From Erythrobacteraceae bacterium (GTDB lineage Bacteria > Pseudomonadota > Alphaproteobacteria > Sphingomonadales > Sphingomonadaceae), in assembly GCA_027489065.1 (NCBI GenBank), contig JAIYAM010000016.1:1-62766 (forward strand): a stretch of 62,766 nucleotides of DNA, given 5' to 3'. Below are positions 55,942 to 62,766 of this stretch, piece after piece. Below the pieces are notes generated by a model that was not told where the DNA came from, did not search any database, and saw nothing but the letters and a program-made list of their open reading frames with translations. The translations under genes and the position numbers were made by a program. Each line of letters opens with the position of its first letter. Position 1 is the first letter of the stretch.

Positions 55942-56997
55942 TCAGCCGAGAAGCTCTTGTTCCAGCTTCTTGGCCATTTCCTCGATGTTCTCGGGCGGCC
56001 AGCCCGGGATGTCCATCCCGAGGCGCAGGCCCATGCTCGAGAGCACTTCCTTGATCTCGTTGAGCGACTTGCGGCCAAAGTTCGGCGTGCGCAGCATCTC
56101 GGCTTCGGTCTTCTGGACCAGATCGCCGATATAGATGATGTTGTCGTTCTTGAGGCAATTGGCCGAACGCACCGACAGTTCGAGCTCGTCGACCTTCTTG
56201 AGAAGGTAACGGTTGAGCTGGTTGGCGTCGCTTTCTTCCGGCTGCACGGCATGGCCGATCATCTGGCCGACCGGCTGCGGAATGCCATCCTCGAAGTGGA
56301 CGAACAGGGTCAGCTGATCCTGAAGGATGCGCGCGGCATAGGCCACGGCATCTTCCGGGGTCACGGTGCCATCGGTTTCGACCGTGAGGCTGAGCTTGTC
56401 GTAATCGAGCTCCTGCCCGACGCGGGCGTTCTCGACCTTGTAGCTCACCTGGCGGACCGGCGAGTAGAGCGAGTCGACCGGGATCAGCCCGATCGGCGCA
56501 TCTGCCGGACGGTTCTGGACCGCGGGCGAGTAGCCCTTCCCCGTGTCAGCAGTCAGCTCCATGTTGAGCGTCGCGCCTTCGTCGAGGTGGCAGATCACCA
56601 GATCCTTGTTCATCACCTCGATGTCGCCGGTCACGGCGATATCACCAGCAGTGACAGCACCCGGGCCGGTGGCCGAAAGCTGGAGACGCTTGGGGCCTTC
56701 ACCTTCCATGCGCAGCGCGATCTGCTTCACGTTGAGAACGATGTCGGTGACGTCCTCACGCACGCCGGCAAGCGAGGAGAACTCGTGCAGCACGTTCTCG
56801 ATCTTGATCGAAGTGATCGCAGCGCCTTGAAGGCTCGACAGCAGCACCCGGCGCAGCGCGTTGCCGAGCGTCAGGCCGAAGCCGCGCTCGAGCGGTTCGG
56901 CCACGAAGGTGGTCTTGCGCTGACGATCGCCGCCATCCTTGATTTCGAGGGAGTTGGGTTTCTTGAGTTCCTGCCAGTTCTTGGTGTTGACGGACAT
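55942..56997 (-). CDS. rpoA: DNA-directed RNA polymerase subunit alpha
   Basis: 351 residues. The amino-terminal dimerisation domain holds [37 protein letters not shown]. The carboxy-terminal domain contains [57 protein letters not shown], the region that contacts UP elements and activators. It sits between rpsK and rplQ as usual. Confidence 0.98.
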   Translation of the reverse strand: MSVNTKNWQELKKPNSLEIKDGGDRQRKTTFVAEPLERGFGLTLGNALRRVLLSSLQGAAITSIKIENVLHEFSSLAGVREDVTDIVLNVKQIALRMEGEGPKRLQLSATGPGAVTAGDIAVTGDIEVMNKDLVICHLDEGATLNMELTADTGKGYSPAVQNRPADAPIGLIPVDSLYSPVRQVSYKVENARVGQELDYDKLSLTVETDGTVTPEDAVAYAARILQDQLTLFVHFEDGIPQPVGQMIGHAVQPEESDANQLNRYLLKKVDELELSVRSANCLKNDNIIYIGDLVQKTEAEMLRTPNFGRKSLNEIKEVLSSMGLRLGMDIPGWPPENIEEMAKKLEQELLG

Positions 56998-57120
56998 GGA
57001 TTTCCCCTAATTCGCCGTTTCGGGCGGTTCAAACTTGGGCGGGCCGGATGCGAAGCAAGCAGTGCGGCATCGACCCGATCGGGCGGCGACGGCTTTCAGG
57101 GCCGCCGCCATCCCGGCGGA

Positions 57121-57510
57121 TCAGACGCGGCGACGCTTGGACGGACGGACCCCGTTGTGCGGGATCGGGGTAACGTCGCGGATCGAGGTAATGTTGAAAC
57201 CGACAGCCGCAAGACCGCGCAGCGCGCTTTCTCGGCCGGAGCCAGGACCCTTCACCTCGACTTCAAGCGTACGGACGCCGTGTTCGGCGGCCTTCTTGCC
57301 TGCGTCGTCGGCAGCAACCTGAGCAGCATAGGGAGTCGACTTGCGGCTGCCCTTGAAGCCCATCATGCCGGCGCTGGACCAGCTGATCGCATTGCCCTGC
57401 GCATCGGTGATGGTGATCATGGTGTTGTTGAAGCTGGCGTTGATATGCGCAACGCCGCTGGTGATGTTCTTCTTGTCACGACGCCGAATACGGCCTGGTT
57501 CGCGTGCCAT
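57121..57510 (-). CDS. rpsK: 30S ribosomal protein S11
   Basis: 129 residues. It contains [50 protein letters not shown] and ends with the conserved [12 protein letters not shown]. It belongs to the platform of the small subunit and lies between rpsM and rpoA. Confidence 0.98.
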   Translation of the reverse strand: MAREPGRIRRRDKKNITSGVAHINASFNNTMITITDAQGNAISWSSAGMMGFKGSRKSTPYAAQVAADDAGKKAAEHGVRTLEVEVKGPGSGRESALRGLAAVGFNITSIRDVTPIPHNGVRPSKRRRV

Positions 57511-57572
57511 CGTTATCTGTCCTCTAGCTCGTCAGAAGGAAAAAGCGTGAGGGCCCCGAAAGGCCCGTCAGC

Positions 57573-57941
57573 TTACTTCTTCTTGCCCGCGATGGGCTTG
57601 GCCTTGCCCTTGCGGGTGCGGGCGTTGGTATGGGTGCGCTGGCCGCGAACGGGCAGACCGCTGCGGTGACGCAGGCCGCGATAGGCACGCAGGTCCATCA
57701 GGCGCTTGATGTTCATCGCGGTGTTACGACGCAGGTCGCCTTCCACGGTGAAATCAGCGTCGATGGTTTCGCGGATACGCAGGATTTCCTCGTCAGAGAG
57801 GTCCTGCACGCGCGCACTGTGCGCGATACCCAGCTTGTCAGCGATCTGAACGGCGGTGGTACGACCAATACCGTGAATATAGGTCAGCGCGATGATTACG
57901 CGCTTGTTGGTGGGGATATTGACCCCGGCAATACGAGCCAC
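57573..57941 (-). CDS. rpsM: 30S ribosomal protein S13
   Basis: 122 residues. Typical sequence: [72 protein letters not shown] and a Lys-rich tail (GKKK). It contacts tRNA and the 50S subunit in the head of the 30S subunit. It is the first gene of the alpha operon here, with its own promoter about 190 bp upstream. Confidence 0.98.
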   Translation of the reverse strand: MARIAGVNIPTNKRVIIALTYIHGIGRTTAVQIADKLGIAHSARVQDLSDEEILRIRETIDADFTVEGDLRRNTAMNIKRLMDLRAYRGLRHRSGLPVRGQRTHTNARTRKGKAKPIAGKKK

Positions 57942-57960
57942 TTATTTCTCCATGCTCCAC

Positions 57961-57990
57961 AGGGGCTTGCGGCCTTTACGCGGCCACCCC
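57961..57990 (-). promoter_or_regulatory. Hairpin in the rpsM leader
   Basis: On the minus strand GGGGTGGCC-GCGTAAA-GGCC-GCAA-GCCCC forms a nested stem that ends 20 nt before the rpsM start codon. It could act in ribosomal-protein autoregulation, but no match to a known binding site was recognised. Confidence 0.4.
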
Positions 57991-58131
57991 TATCTCAACG
58001 CTCACTCATCCTTGTGTCCGCTTGCCGAATGCTGGAGGCGCATGGCCGGATCGCAAACGGCAAAAAGTCCGGTCGGCACGCGCAAGGGCGATGCCTGCCG
58101 AACTTGCTTCGAACATGTCGAATGAGCGGCG

Positions 58132-58160
58132 CGCTTAGGCTGATTCGCTGCGCGCGTCAA
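58132..58160 (-). promoter_or_regulatory. Sigma-70-type promoter for the alpha operon
   Basis: On the minus strand TTGACG (58155-58160), a 17-bp spacer and TAAGCG (58132-58137) form a good housekeeping promoter for GC-rich alphaproteobacteria. Transcription would run through about 185 nt of leader into rpsM. The interval 57942-58237 contains no protein gene. Confidence 0.55.
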
Positions 58161-58237
58161 CAGCCTCGCGCGTAAAGCTAAAGAGCCGCAAAAGCCCCTC
58201 GCGCATCAGGCAGATAGCGATGAGTCCCGCGCGCCGG

Positions 58238-59182
58238 TCAGGACTTCGGCTTGTCGCCCAAATCGCTGAACGCTTCCTCGACAGAAGGGGACTTGGGCGC
58301 AGGCTTGGATACGGGGGGCTTGGGCGCTGCAGGAGCTGGCGTAGTCGCTGGTTTCGCAGGGGTCACCGCTGGCTTGGGTGCGGTCGCGGCGCCCGCGACA
58401 GGTTTGGGCGGGGCAGGAGCCGGAACAGCTACGGGCGGTTTCGCCGCACCGGGTTTAGACACGGGCGGCACTACGGGGGCGGTGCCCGCAGGCTTGGGCG
58501 CGGCGGCCCCGGGAGCGAGAGCGGCAGGCTTGCCCGCCAGGGGCGCCGCGGCAGGCGCAGGCTTATCGGCAGGAGCCGGTGCGGGCGCAGGTGCGGGCGG
58601 CGCAGGCGGCGGCGGCAGGGCAACCACGCCGAGCGGCTTTGCCAGCGCGGCCAGCTGGGTCGCCATCACCCCGTCCACTGCCTTGGAAATCACCGGGATC
58701 TCGTAACGCATCGCGCCGCCGACATTATACTCCCAGACGATCCGCGTGCCCTTCTCGTGCTTGCTGATCACGATCGTCAGCACGCCGGTCACAGGCTCGC
58801 TCTGCAGCGGGCCGAGGCTGCCGAGCATCCGCAGCGCGGCCTCCGGATAGGCCTGGACCACACGCATGTGCTCGACGCTGCCCTGAAGCGTGAAACGCCC
58901 GGGCTCGTCGACCTCGGGAATGGTCTCGCAAAAGCAACCGCCCGCCTGCGGCATCAAGGTGAGATTCTTGGAATCGCCCGACCAGGTGTGGGCCGAATCC
59001 CACCAGCTTGCGGGGCTGATGAGCGCGAGCCACACTTCCTTCGGGGTAGCCGCGACCACCACCTCGTTACGCGAGACAAAGCTGATGTCGGTCGTGCGCA
59101 CCACTTCAGCCGATGCTGGCGCCGAGAGGGCGAGAGTGCCGCACGCCAGCGCCGCAGCGCGCGCAATTCCCGAAAGCTTCAT
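58238..59182 (-). CDS. Exported SRPBCC (START-like) domain protein with a Pro/Ala tail
   Basis: 314 residues from the ATG at 59182, with GGGAGGG upstream. A signal peptide (MKLSGIARAAALACGTLALSAPASA) leads to a START-like ligand-binding fold: VVAATPKEVWLALISPASWWDSAHTWSG, GRFTLQGSVEHMRVVQAYPEAALRMLGSLGPLQSEPV and GTRIVWEYNVGG. Residues of about 205-300 are a long Pro/Ala/Lys linker-like tail of low complexity. The ligand is unknown. The gene stands between adk and rpsM, flanked by a terminator upstream and a promoter downstream, so it is an insertion into the usual ribosomal order. Confidence 0.78.
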   Translation of the reverse strand: MKLSGIARAAALACGTLALSAPASAEVVRTTDISFVSRNEVVVAATPKEVWLALISPASWWDSAHTWSGDSKNLTLMPQAGGCFCETIPEVDEPGRFTLQGSVEHMRVVQAYPEAALRMLGSLGPLQSEPVTGVLTIVISKHEKGTRIVWEYNVGGAMRYEIPVISKAVDGVMATQLAALAKPLGVVALPPPPAPPAPAPAPAPADKPAPAAAPLAGKPAALAPGAAAPKPAGTAPVVPPVSKPGAAKPPVAVPAPAPPKPVAGAATAPKPAVTPAKPATTPAPAAPKPPVSKPAPKSPSVEEAFSDLGDKPKS

Positions 59183-59225
59183 GGCAAGACCCTCCCTTGC
59201 GAAATCCGAAAGGCAAGGCTGCGGC

Positions 59226-59250
59226 AAAAGCGCGGGGGCCGCAAGCCCCC
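59226..59250 (-). terminator. Rho-independent terminator after adk
   Basis: On the minus strand GGGGGC-TTGCG-GCCCCC is followed by GCGCTTTTG. It lies 13 bp past the adk stop and separates the spc operon from the SRPBCC gene. Confidence 0.65.
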
Positions 59251-59263
59251 TGCCCTCACCCGA

Positions 59264-59911
59264 TCAGCCCTTGAGGATAGCGTCGATCTGGCCAGCGACC
59301 GTATCGATCGCCGCCATCCCGTCGACGCGGGAGACGATCCCGCGCGCTTCATAACCCGGCAGGATCGGCGCGGTCTTGGCGCGGTATTCCTGCATGCGCA
59401 TGCGCACGGTTTCCTCGTTGTCGTCAGGCCGGCGCTTGAACTCGGTGCTGCCGCAGGTGTCACACACGCCCGCCACCTTGGGCGGGTTGGCGGTGTCGTG
59501 ATAGAGCGTGCCGCAATTGCCGCATGAAAAGCGCCCGGTGATGCGTTCGACGAGCGCGTCCTCGTTCACCTCGAGCTCGATGACGTGATCGAGCAAGCGG
59601 CCGTTCTTGGCGAGGATCGCGTCGAGCGCATCGGCCTGCGCAGCCGTGCGCGGGTAGCCATCGAAAATCGCGCCGGTCTCGGGCGCCATCGCGGCAAGTT
59701 CGGCATCGATAAGGTCGGAGACGATTTCGTCCGAGACCAGCTCGCCGCGTTCCATGACTTCCTTGGCGCGGAGGCCCACTGGGGTGCCCGCCTTGACCGC
59801 CGCGCGCAGCATGTCGCCGGTGGAAAGCTGGCGCATCCCATGCCGCTCGACCAACCCCGCGCTCTGGGTACCCTTACCGGCGCCGGGAGGGCCAAGAAGA
59901 ATGATGTTCAC
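59264..59911 (-). CDS. adk: Adenylate kinase, zinc-finger LID type
   Basis: 215 residues from the GTG at 59911, which has GGGGGACGG upstream and gives the conserved start MNIILLGPPGAGKGTQ; an ATG ten codons earlier lacks homology. P-loop is GPPGAGKGT, the AMP part has LSTGDMLRAAV and FDGYPRTAAQADAL. The LID carries a four-Cys zinc site (CGNCGTLYH and CDTCG). It interconverts ATP, ADP and AMP. It follows secY on the same strand, the usual place in alphaproteobacteria. Confidence 0.97.
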   Translation of the reverse strand: MNIILLGPPGAGKGTQSAGLVERHGMRQLSTGDMLRAAVKAGTPVGLRAKEVMERGELVSDEIVSDLIDAELAAMAPETGAIFDGYPRTAAQADALDAILAKNGRLLDHVIELEVNEDALVERITGRFSCGNCGTLYHDTANPPKVAGVCDTCGSTEFKRRPDDNEETVRMRMQEYRAKTAPILPGYEARGIVSRVDGMAAIDTVAGQIDAILKG

Positions 59912-60014
59912 GAACCGTCCCCCATTATCGCCTTGGGTCAATGCCCAGCGCGTTCTTTAAGATTTACGGGTTCCACCAAGCGGGCGGGCGCGTCAAGCCG
60001 ACTAATGTCGGATA

Positions 60015-61361
60015 TCAGCGCATCCGGCCCTTGAGCTTGGCCTTCTTGATGAGGTCGCCATATTGCAGCGCCAGCAGATGCGACTGGATCTGGCTAATGG
60101 TGTCGACTGTGACGTTCACGACAATCAGCAGCGAGGTGCCGCCAAGGAACAGCGGGATGCCGGTCTGCGCGATCACCGCTTCGGGCAGCACGCAGACGAT
60201 CGTCAGGTAGATCGAACCGATAACCGTGATGCGGGTCAGGACATATTCGAGATAATCCGCAGTGCGCTTGCCCGGACGGATGCCGGGGATCGAGCCGCCG
60301 TTCTTCTTGAGGTTGTCCGCCGTCTCTTCCGGGTTGAAGACCACCGCGGTGTAGAAGAAGCAGAAGAAGATGATCCCGAGCGCGTACAGCGTCATGTAGA
60401 GCGGCTGGCCGTGCTGGAGATACTGGTTCAGCGTCTGGAGCACGGTGTAGGCCGTGGTGCCGGGCTGGATCGAACCACCAACCAGCTGCGTGATGGTCAG
60501 CGGCAGCAGCAGCAGCGAGCTGGCGAAGATCGGAGGGATCACGCCTGCGGTGTTGATCTTGAGCGGCAGGTAAGAGCGTTCGGCCTGCATCATCCCGCGC
60601 TCGGTCGCGCGCTTGGGGTACTGGATCGTCAAGCGGCGCTGGGCGCGCTCCATGAAGGCGATGCCGAGGATCAGGAACACGACCATCGCGACGAACCCGA
60701 GAATCACGACTTCCGAGATCGCCCCGGTACGGCCGCCTTCGAACAGGCTGTTGATGAACTTCGGGAACTGGGCGACGATCCCGGACATGATTATCAGCGA
60801 GACGCCATTGCCGATGCCGCGGCTGGTGATCTGCTCGCCCAGCCACAGCAGGAACATGGTCCCGCCGGTCACATTGATGATCGTCGAGATGTAGAACAGC
60901 GGGCTGGTATCGACCGCAAAGCCCTGCGCGACGGCATTATGCGCCACTGCATAGCCCTGGATCACGCACAGCAGCACAGCGCCGTAGCGGGTGTACTGGT
61001 TCAGCTTCTGCCGCCCGCTCGCCCCGTCCTTCTTGAGCGCCGCAAGCGCCGGGTGCAGCGCCGAGGCCATCTGCACGACGATCGAAGCGGTGATGTAGGG
61101 CATGATGCCGACCGCGATCAGGCTCATGCGCTCAAGCGCGCCGCCCGAGAATGCGTTGAACAGATCGATGATCGTGCCCGAGGCGCGGCTGTTGAACTCT
61201 GCAAGCTTGACCGGATCGATCCCGGGCAGCGGCACAAAGCTCAGGAAGCGGAAGACAATCAGCGCACCGATGGTGAACCAGATGCGTTGCTTGAGCTCGG
61301 TCGCCTTGGCAAAATTGCCAAGGTTGAGGTTGCTCGCGATGTTGTCGGCGCGTGATGCCAT
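60015..61361 (-). CDS. secY: Preprotein translocase subunit SecY
   Basis: 448 residues with ten transmembrane helices. Family blocks are ELKQRIWFTIGALIVFRFLSFVPLPGID, ALSGGALERMSLIAVGIMPYITASIVVQ (with FSGG), KKDGASGRQKLNQYTRY, AQRRLTIQYPKRA, LPLKINTAGVIPPIFASSLLLLP and GIRPGKRTADYLEYVL. It forms the Sec channel in the inner membrane. rplO lies 141 bp upstream and adk 103 bp downstream. Confidence 0.98.
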   Translation of the reverse strand: MASRADNIASNLNLGNFAKATELKQRIWFTIGALIVFRFLSFVPLPGIDPVKLAEFNSRASGTIIDLFNAFSGGALERMSLIAVGIMPYITASIVVQMASALHPALAALKKDGASGRQKLNQYTRYGAVLLCVIQGYAVAHNAVAQGFAVDTSPLFYISTIINVTGGTMFLLWLGEQITSRGIGNGVSLIIMSGIVAQFPKFINSLFEGGRTGAISEVVILGFVAMVVFLILGIAFMERAQRRLTIQYPKRATERGMMQAERSYLPLKINTAGVIPPIFASSLLLLPLTITQLVGGSIQPGTTAYTVLQTLNQYLQHGQPLYMTLYALGIIFFCFFYTAVVFNPEETADNLKKNGGSIPGIRPGKRTADYLEYVLTRITVIGSIYLTIVCVLPEAVIAQTGIPLFLGGTSLLIVVNVTVDTISQIQSHLLALQYGDLIKKAKLKGRMR

Positions 61362-61502
61362 GGGGTCGGGTCGATCCTAGCTCTTGATCCGGGCGCGCCC
61401 TGATGTGGTCTCGCCCTTCGCAAAGGGCAGCCGGAGCGCGCGAGAGCGTAAATAGGGAGCGCGGGGGCTCTTGTCGAACCCCCGCGCCGCACCTTTTGTC
61501 GA

Positions 61503-62027
61503 TTACTTGGCCTTGGCGGCCTTGTTGGCGTCGCGACGAGCGAGCTTCTTCTCGTGCTCGGGGGTCGGCTCGGGCGCCACTTCAACGCTGCCGCCAGCCT
61601 TTTCAACCGCGGCAATCGCGCCCTTGGTCGCGCCGGTCACAGCGAAGGTAGCCTTGACGGTGATCTCACCCTTGCCGAGCAGACGCACGCCGTCCTTGCC
61701 GCCGCGCACGAGGCCCGCCGCACGCAGCGCGTCTTCGGTGATGGTGGCCGAGGCGTCGAGCTTGCCGGCGTCGATGAACTTCTGGATCATGCCGACGTTC
61801 ACTTCGGCATAGTCCTTGGCGAAGGGGTTGTTGAAGCCGCGCTTCGGCAGACGCATGTGAAGCGGCATCTGGCCGCCTTCGAAGCCCTTGATGGCAACGC
61901 CCGAACGGGCCTTCTGGCCCTTCTGGCCGCGCGCCGAGGTCTTGCCCTTGCCCGAGCCGATACCACGGCCGACACGGACGCGGCCCTTGCGGGCACCGGC
62001 ATTGTCGCGGATGTCATTCAGTTTCAT
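61503..62027 (-). CDS. rplO: 50S ribosomal protein L15
   Basis: 174 residues from the ATG at 62027. [43 protein letters not shown] is the classic L15 start; a longer in-frame reading upstream comes from a palindromic repeat. The carboxy terminus has a sphingomonad-like extension ([23 protein letters not shown]). It lies between rpmD and secY. Confidence 0.97.
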   Translation of the reverse strand: MKLNDIRDNAGARKGRVRVGRGIGSGKGKTSARGQKGQKARSGVAIKGFEGGQMPLHMRLPKRGFNNPFAKDYAEVNVGMIQKFIDAGKLDASATITEDALRAAGLVRGGKDGVRLLGKGEITVKATFAVTGATKGAIAAVEKAGGSVEVAPEPTPEHEKKLARRDANKAAKAK

Positions 62028-62050
62028 TGTGTGCACTCGCTGAAGTTTAT

Positions 62051-62135
62051 CCCAGCGAAAGCTGGGACCTGAGGTTAGCTCTGCCGCAGAGAGGACGCGC
62101 TGACCGCTCTGGATCCCGGCTTTCGCCGGGATGAC
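62051..62135. repeat. Palindromic repeat pair inside the spc operon
   Basis: CCCAGCGAAAGCTGGG (62051-62066) is a hairpin with a GAAA-type loop. GATCCCGGCTTTCGCCGGGA (62112-62131, then TGAC) is a second, longer palindrome of the widespread GTCATCCCGGC-type family. The two sit between rplO and rpmD, which are usually adjacent. Confidence 0.75.
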
Positions 62136-62168
62136 GGGGGAGGACGAATTCCTCCCTGTCACAGTATC

Positions 62169-62345
62169 TTAGTCGACCACCTGCACCAGATGCGGGATCT
62201 TGGCGATTGCGCCGCGCACCTCGGGGGTGTCCTGACGCTCGACAATCTTGTGCATCTTGTTCAGCCCCAGACCGATGAGAATCTGGCGCTGGCTGGCGGG
62301 GCGACGGATCGGCGAGCCGATCTGCTTGATCTTGATGGTAGCCAT
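62169..62345 (-). CDS. rpmD: 50S ribosomal protein L30
   Basis: 58 residues, found by direct translation of the minus strand. It starts [20 protein letters not shown], continues [20 protein letters not shown] and ends [18 protein letters not shown], all typical of bacterial L30. It lies 6 bp downstream of the rpsE stop on the same strand. Confidence 0.96.
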   Translation of the reverse strand: MATIKIKQIGSPIRRPASQRQILIGLGLNKMHKIVERQDTPEVRGAIAKIPHLVQVVD

Positions 62346-62351
62346 TGCTCG

Positions 62352-62766
62352 TTACTCCACGATCGCGGCAGCTTCGGCTTCCGCCTCGACTGCGCTGGCC
62401 CCGCCGCGACCCAGGAGGTCGGCAACCTTCTTGCCGCGACGCTGCGCGACCGACTTCGGCGAAGTCTGGTCGGAGAGCGCGTCGAAGGTGGCGCGGATCA
62501 TGTTGTAGGGGTTCGAGGTGCCGACCGACTTGGTCACCACGTCGGCGACGCCGAGGCTCTCGAACACGGCGCGCATCGGACCACCGGCGATGATGCCGGT
62601 CCCCGGAGGCGCGGTACGGACGGTCACCTTGCCCGCGCCGAAACGGCCATTGCCGTCATGGTGCAGAGTGCGGCCTTCCTTGAGCGGAACGCGGATCATC
62701 TTCTTGCGCGCCGAAGCGGTCGCCTTGGTGATCGCCTCGGGCACTTCGCGGGCCTTGCCGTGGCCA
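62352..62766 (-). CDS. rpsE: 30S ribosomal protein S5, carboxy-terminal part (cut by the window edge)
   Basis: The reading frame is open to the window end. It reads [21 protein letters not shown], then [74 protein letters not shown], the S5 carboxy-terminal domain. A short Ala/Glu tail follows. The amino-terminal dsRNA-binding-like domain is outside the window. Confidence 0.96.
   Translation of the reverse strand, partial: GHGKAREVPEAITKATASARKKMIRVPLKEGRTLHHDGNGRFGAGKVTVRTAPPGTGIIAGGPMRAVFESLGVADVVTKSVGTSNPYNMIRATFDALSDQTSPKSVAQRRGKKVADLLGRGGASAVEAEAEAAAIVE

Overview
The window is GC-rich, densely packed bacterial chromosome. It most resembles an alphaproteobacterium of the order Sphingomonadales, possibly Erythrobacteraceae. 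Supporting signs are the RecA amino terminus, a CckA-type hybrid kinase, SOS boxes of the GTTC-N7-GTTC type, a TCA-cycle block mdh-sucD-sucA-sucB-lpdA, and S10/spc/alpha ribosomal operons. The lineage is inferred from protein resemblance, not from a search.

Layout. 1-9.6 kb: the recA start with its SOS box, two tandem DUF4139 proteins, cckA, a DUF2062 membrane protein, smpB, an aspartoacylase-like hydrolase and dapA. 9.7-23.1 kb: a soluble lytic transglycosylase, greB, rlmN, a methyltransferase and MOSC pair, two glycine-zipper proteins, an SDR/cytochrome b/molybdopterin-oxidoreductase trio, a CFA-synthase-like enzyme, an acyltransferase and argG. 23.1-24.1 kb: about 1 kb without a believable protein gene, but with a run of tetraloop-capped hairpins on the + strand ending in a terminator-like stem. 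This is a candidate large structured RNA. 24.1-28.6 kb: an RlpA-like protein, a Na+/solute symporter, a GT-C-like membrane protein and a G-tract block.

28.8-31.1 kb is a lower-GC island. It holds two related pseudo-receiver proteins, one fused to an OmpR-type winged helix, a small coupled ORF and an entericidin-like lipoprotein. 31.2-35.7 kb holds a decayed copy of the uvrA 3' end, a secreted Hcp-motif protein, and intact uvrA with an SOS box 10 bp upstream of its start codon. 35.7-38.3 kb is a BtuFCD/FecBCD-type ABC importer, followed by a SleB-like wall hydrolase.

40.2-48.5 kb is the TCA block. mdh has a strongly structured leader. sucC is missing from its common place and a low-GC small secreted-protein gene stands there instead. 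48.5-55.3 kb carries an amidase, a PepSY protein, a TRIC-family channel, two related glycine-rich secreted proteins and a serine hydrolase. 55.4 kb to the end, read leftwards, is rpsE-rpmD-rplO-secY-adk, a terminator, a START/SRPBCC-like secreted protein, a promoter, then rpsM-rpsK-rpoA-rplQ and a terminator.

Several short palindromic repeat families lie between genes, including inside the spc operon and directly against the lpdA ribosome-binding region. No tRNA, rRNA, CRISPR array or intact insertion sequence was recognised.
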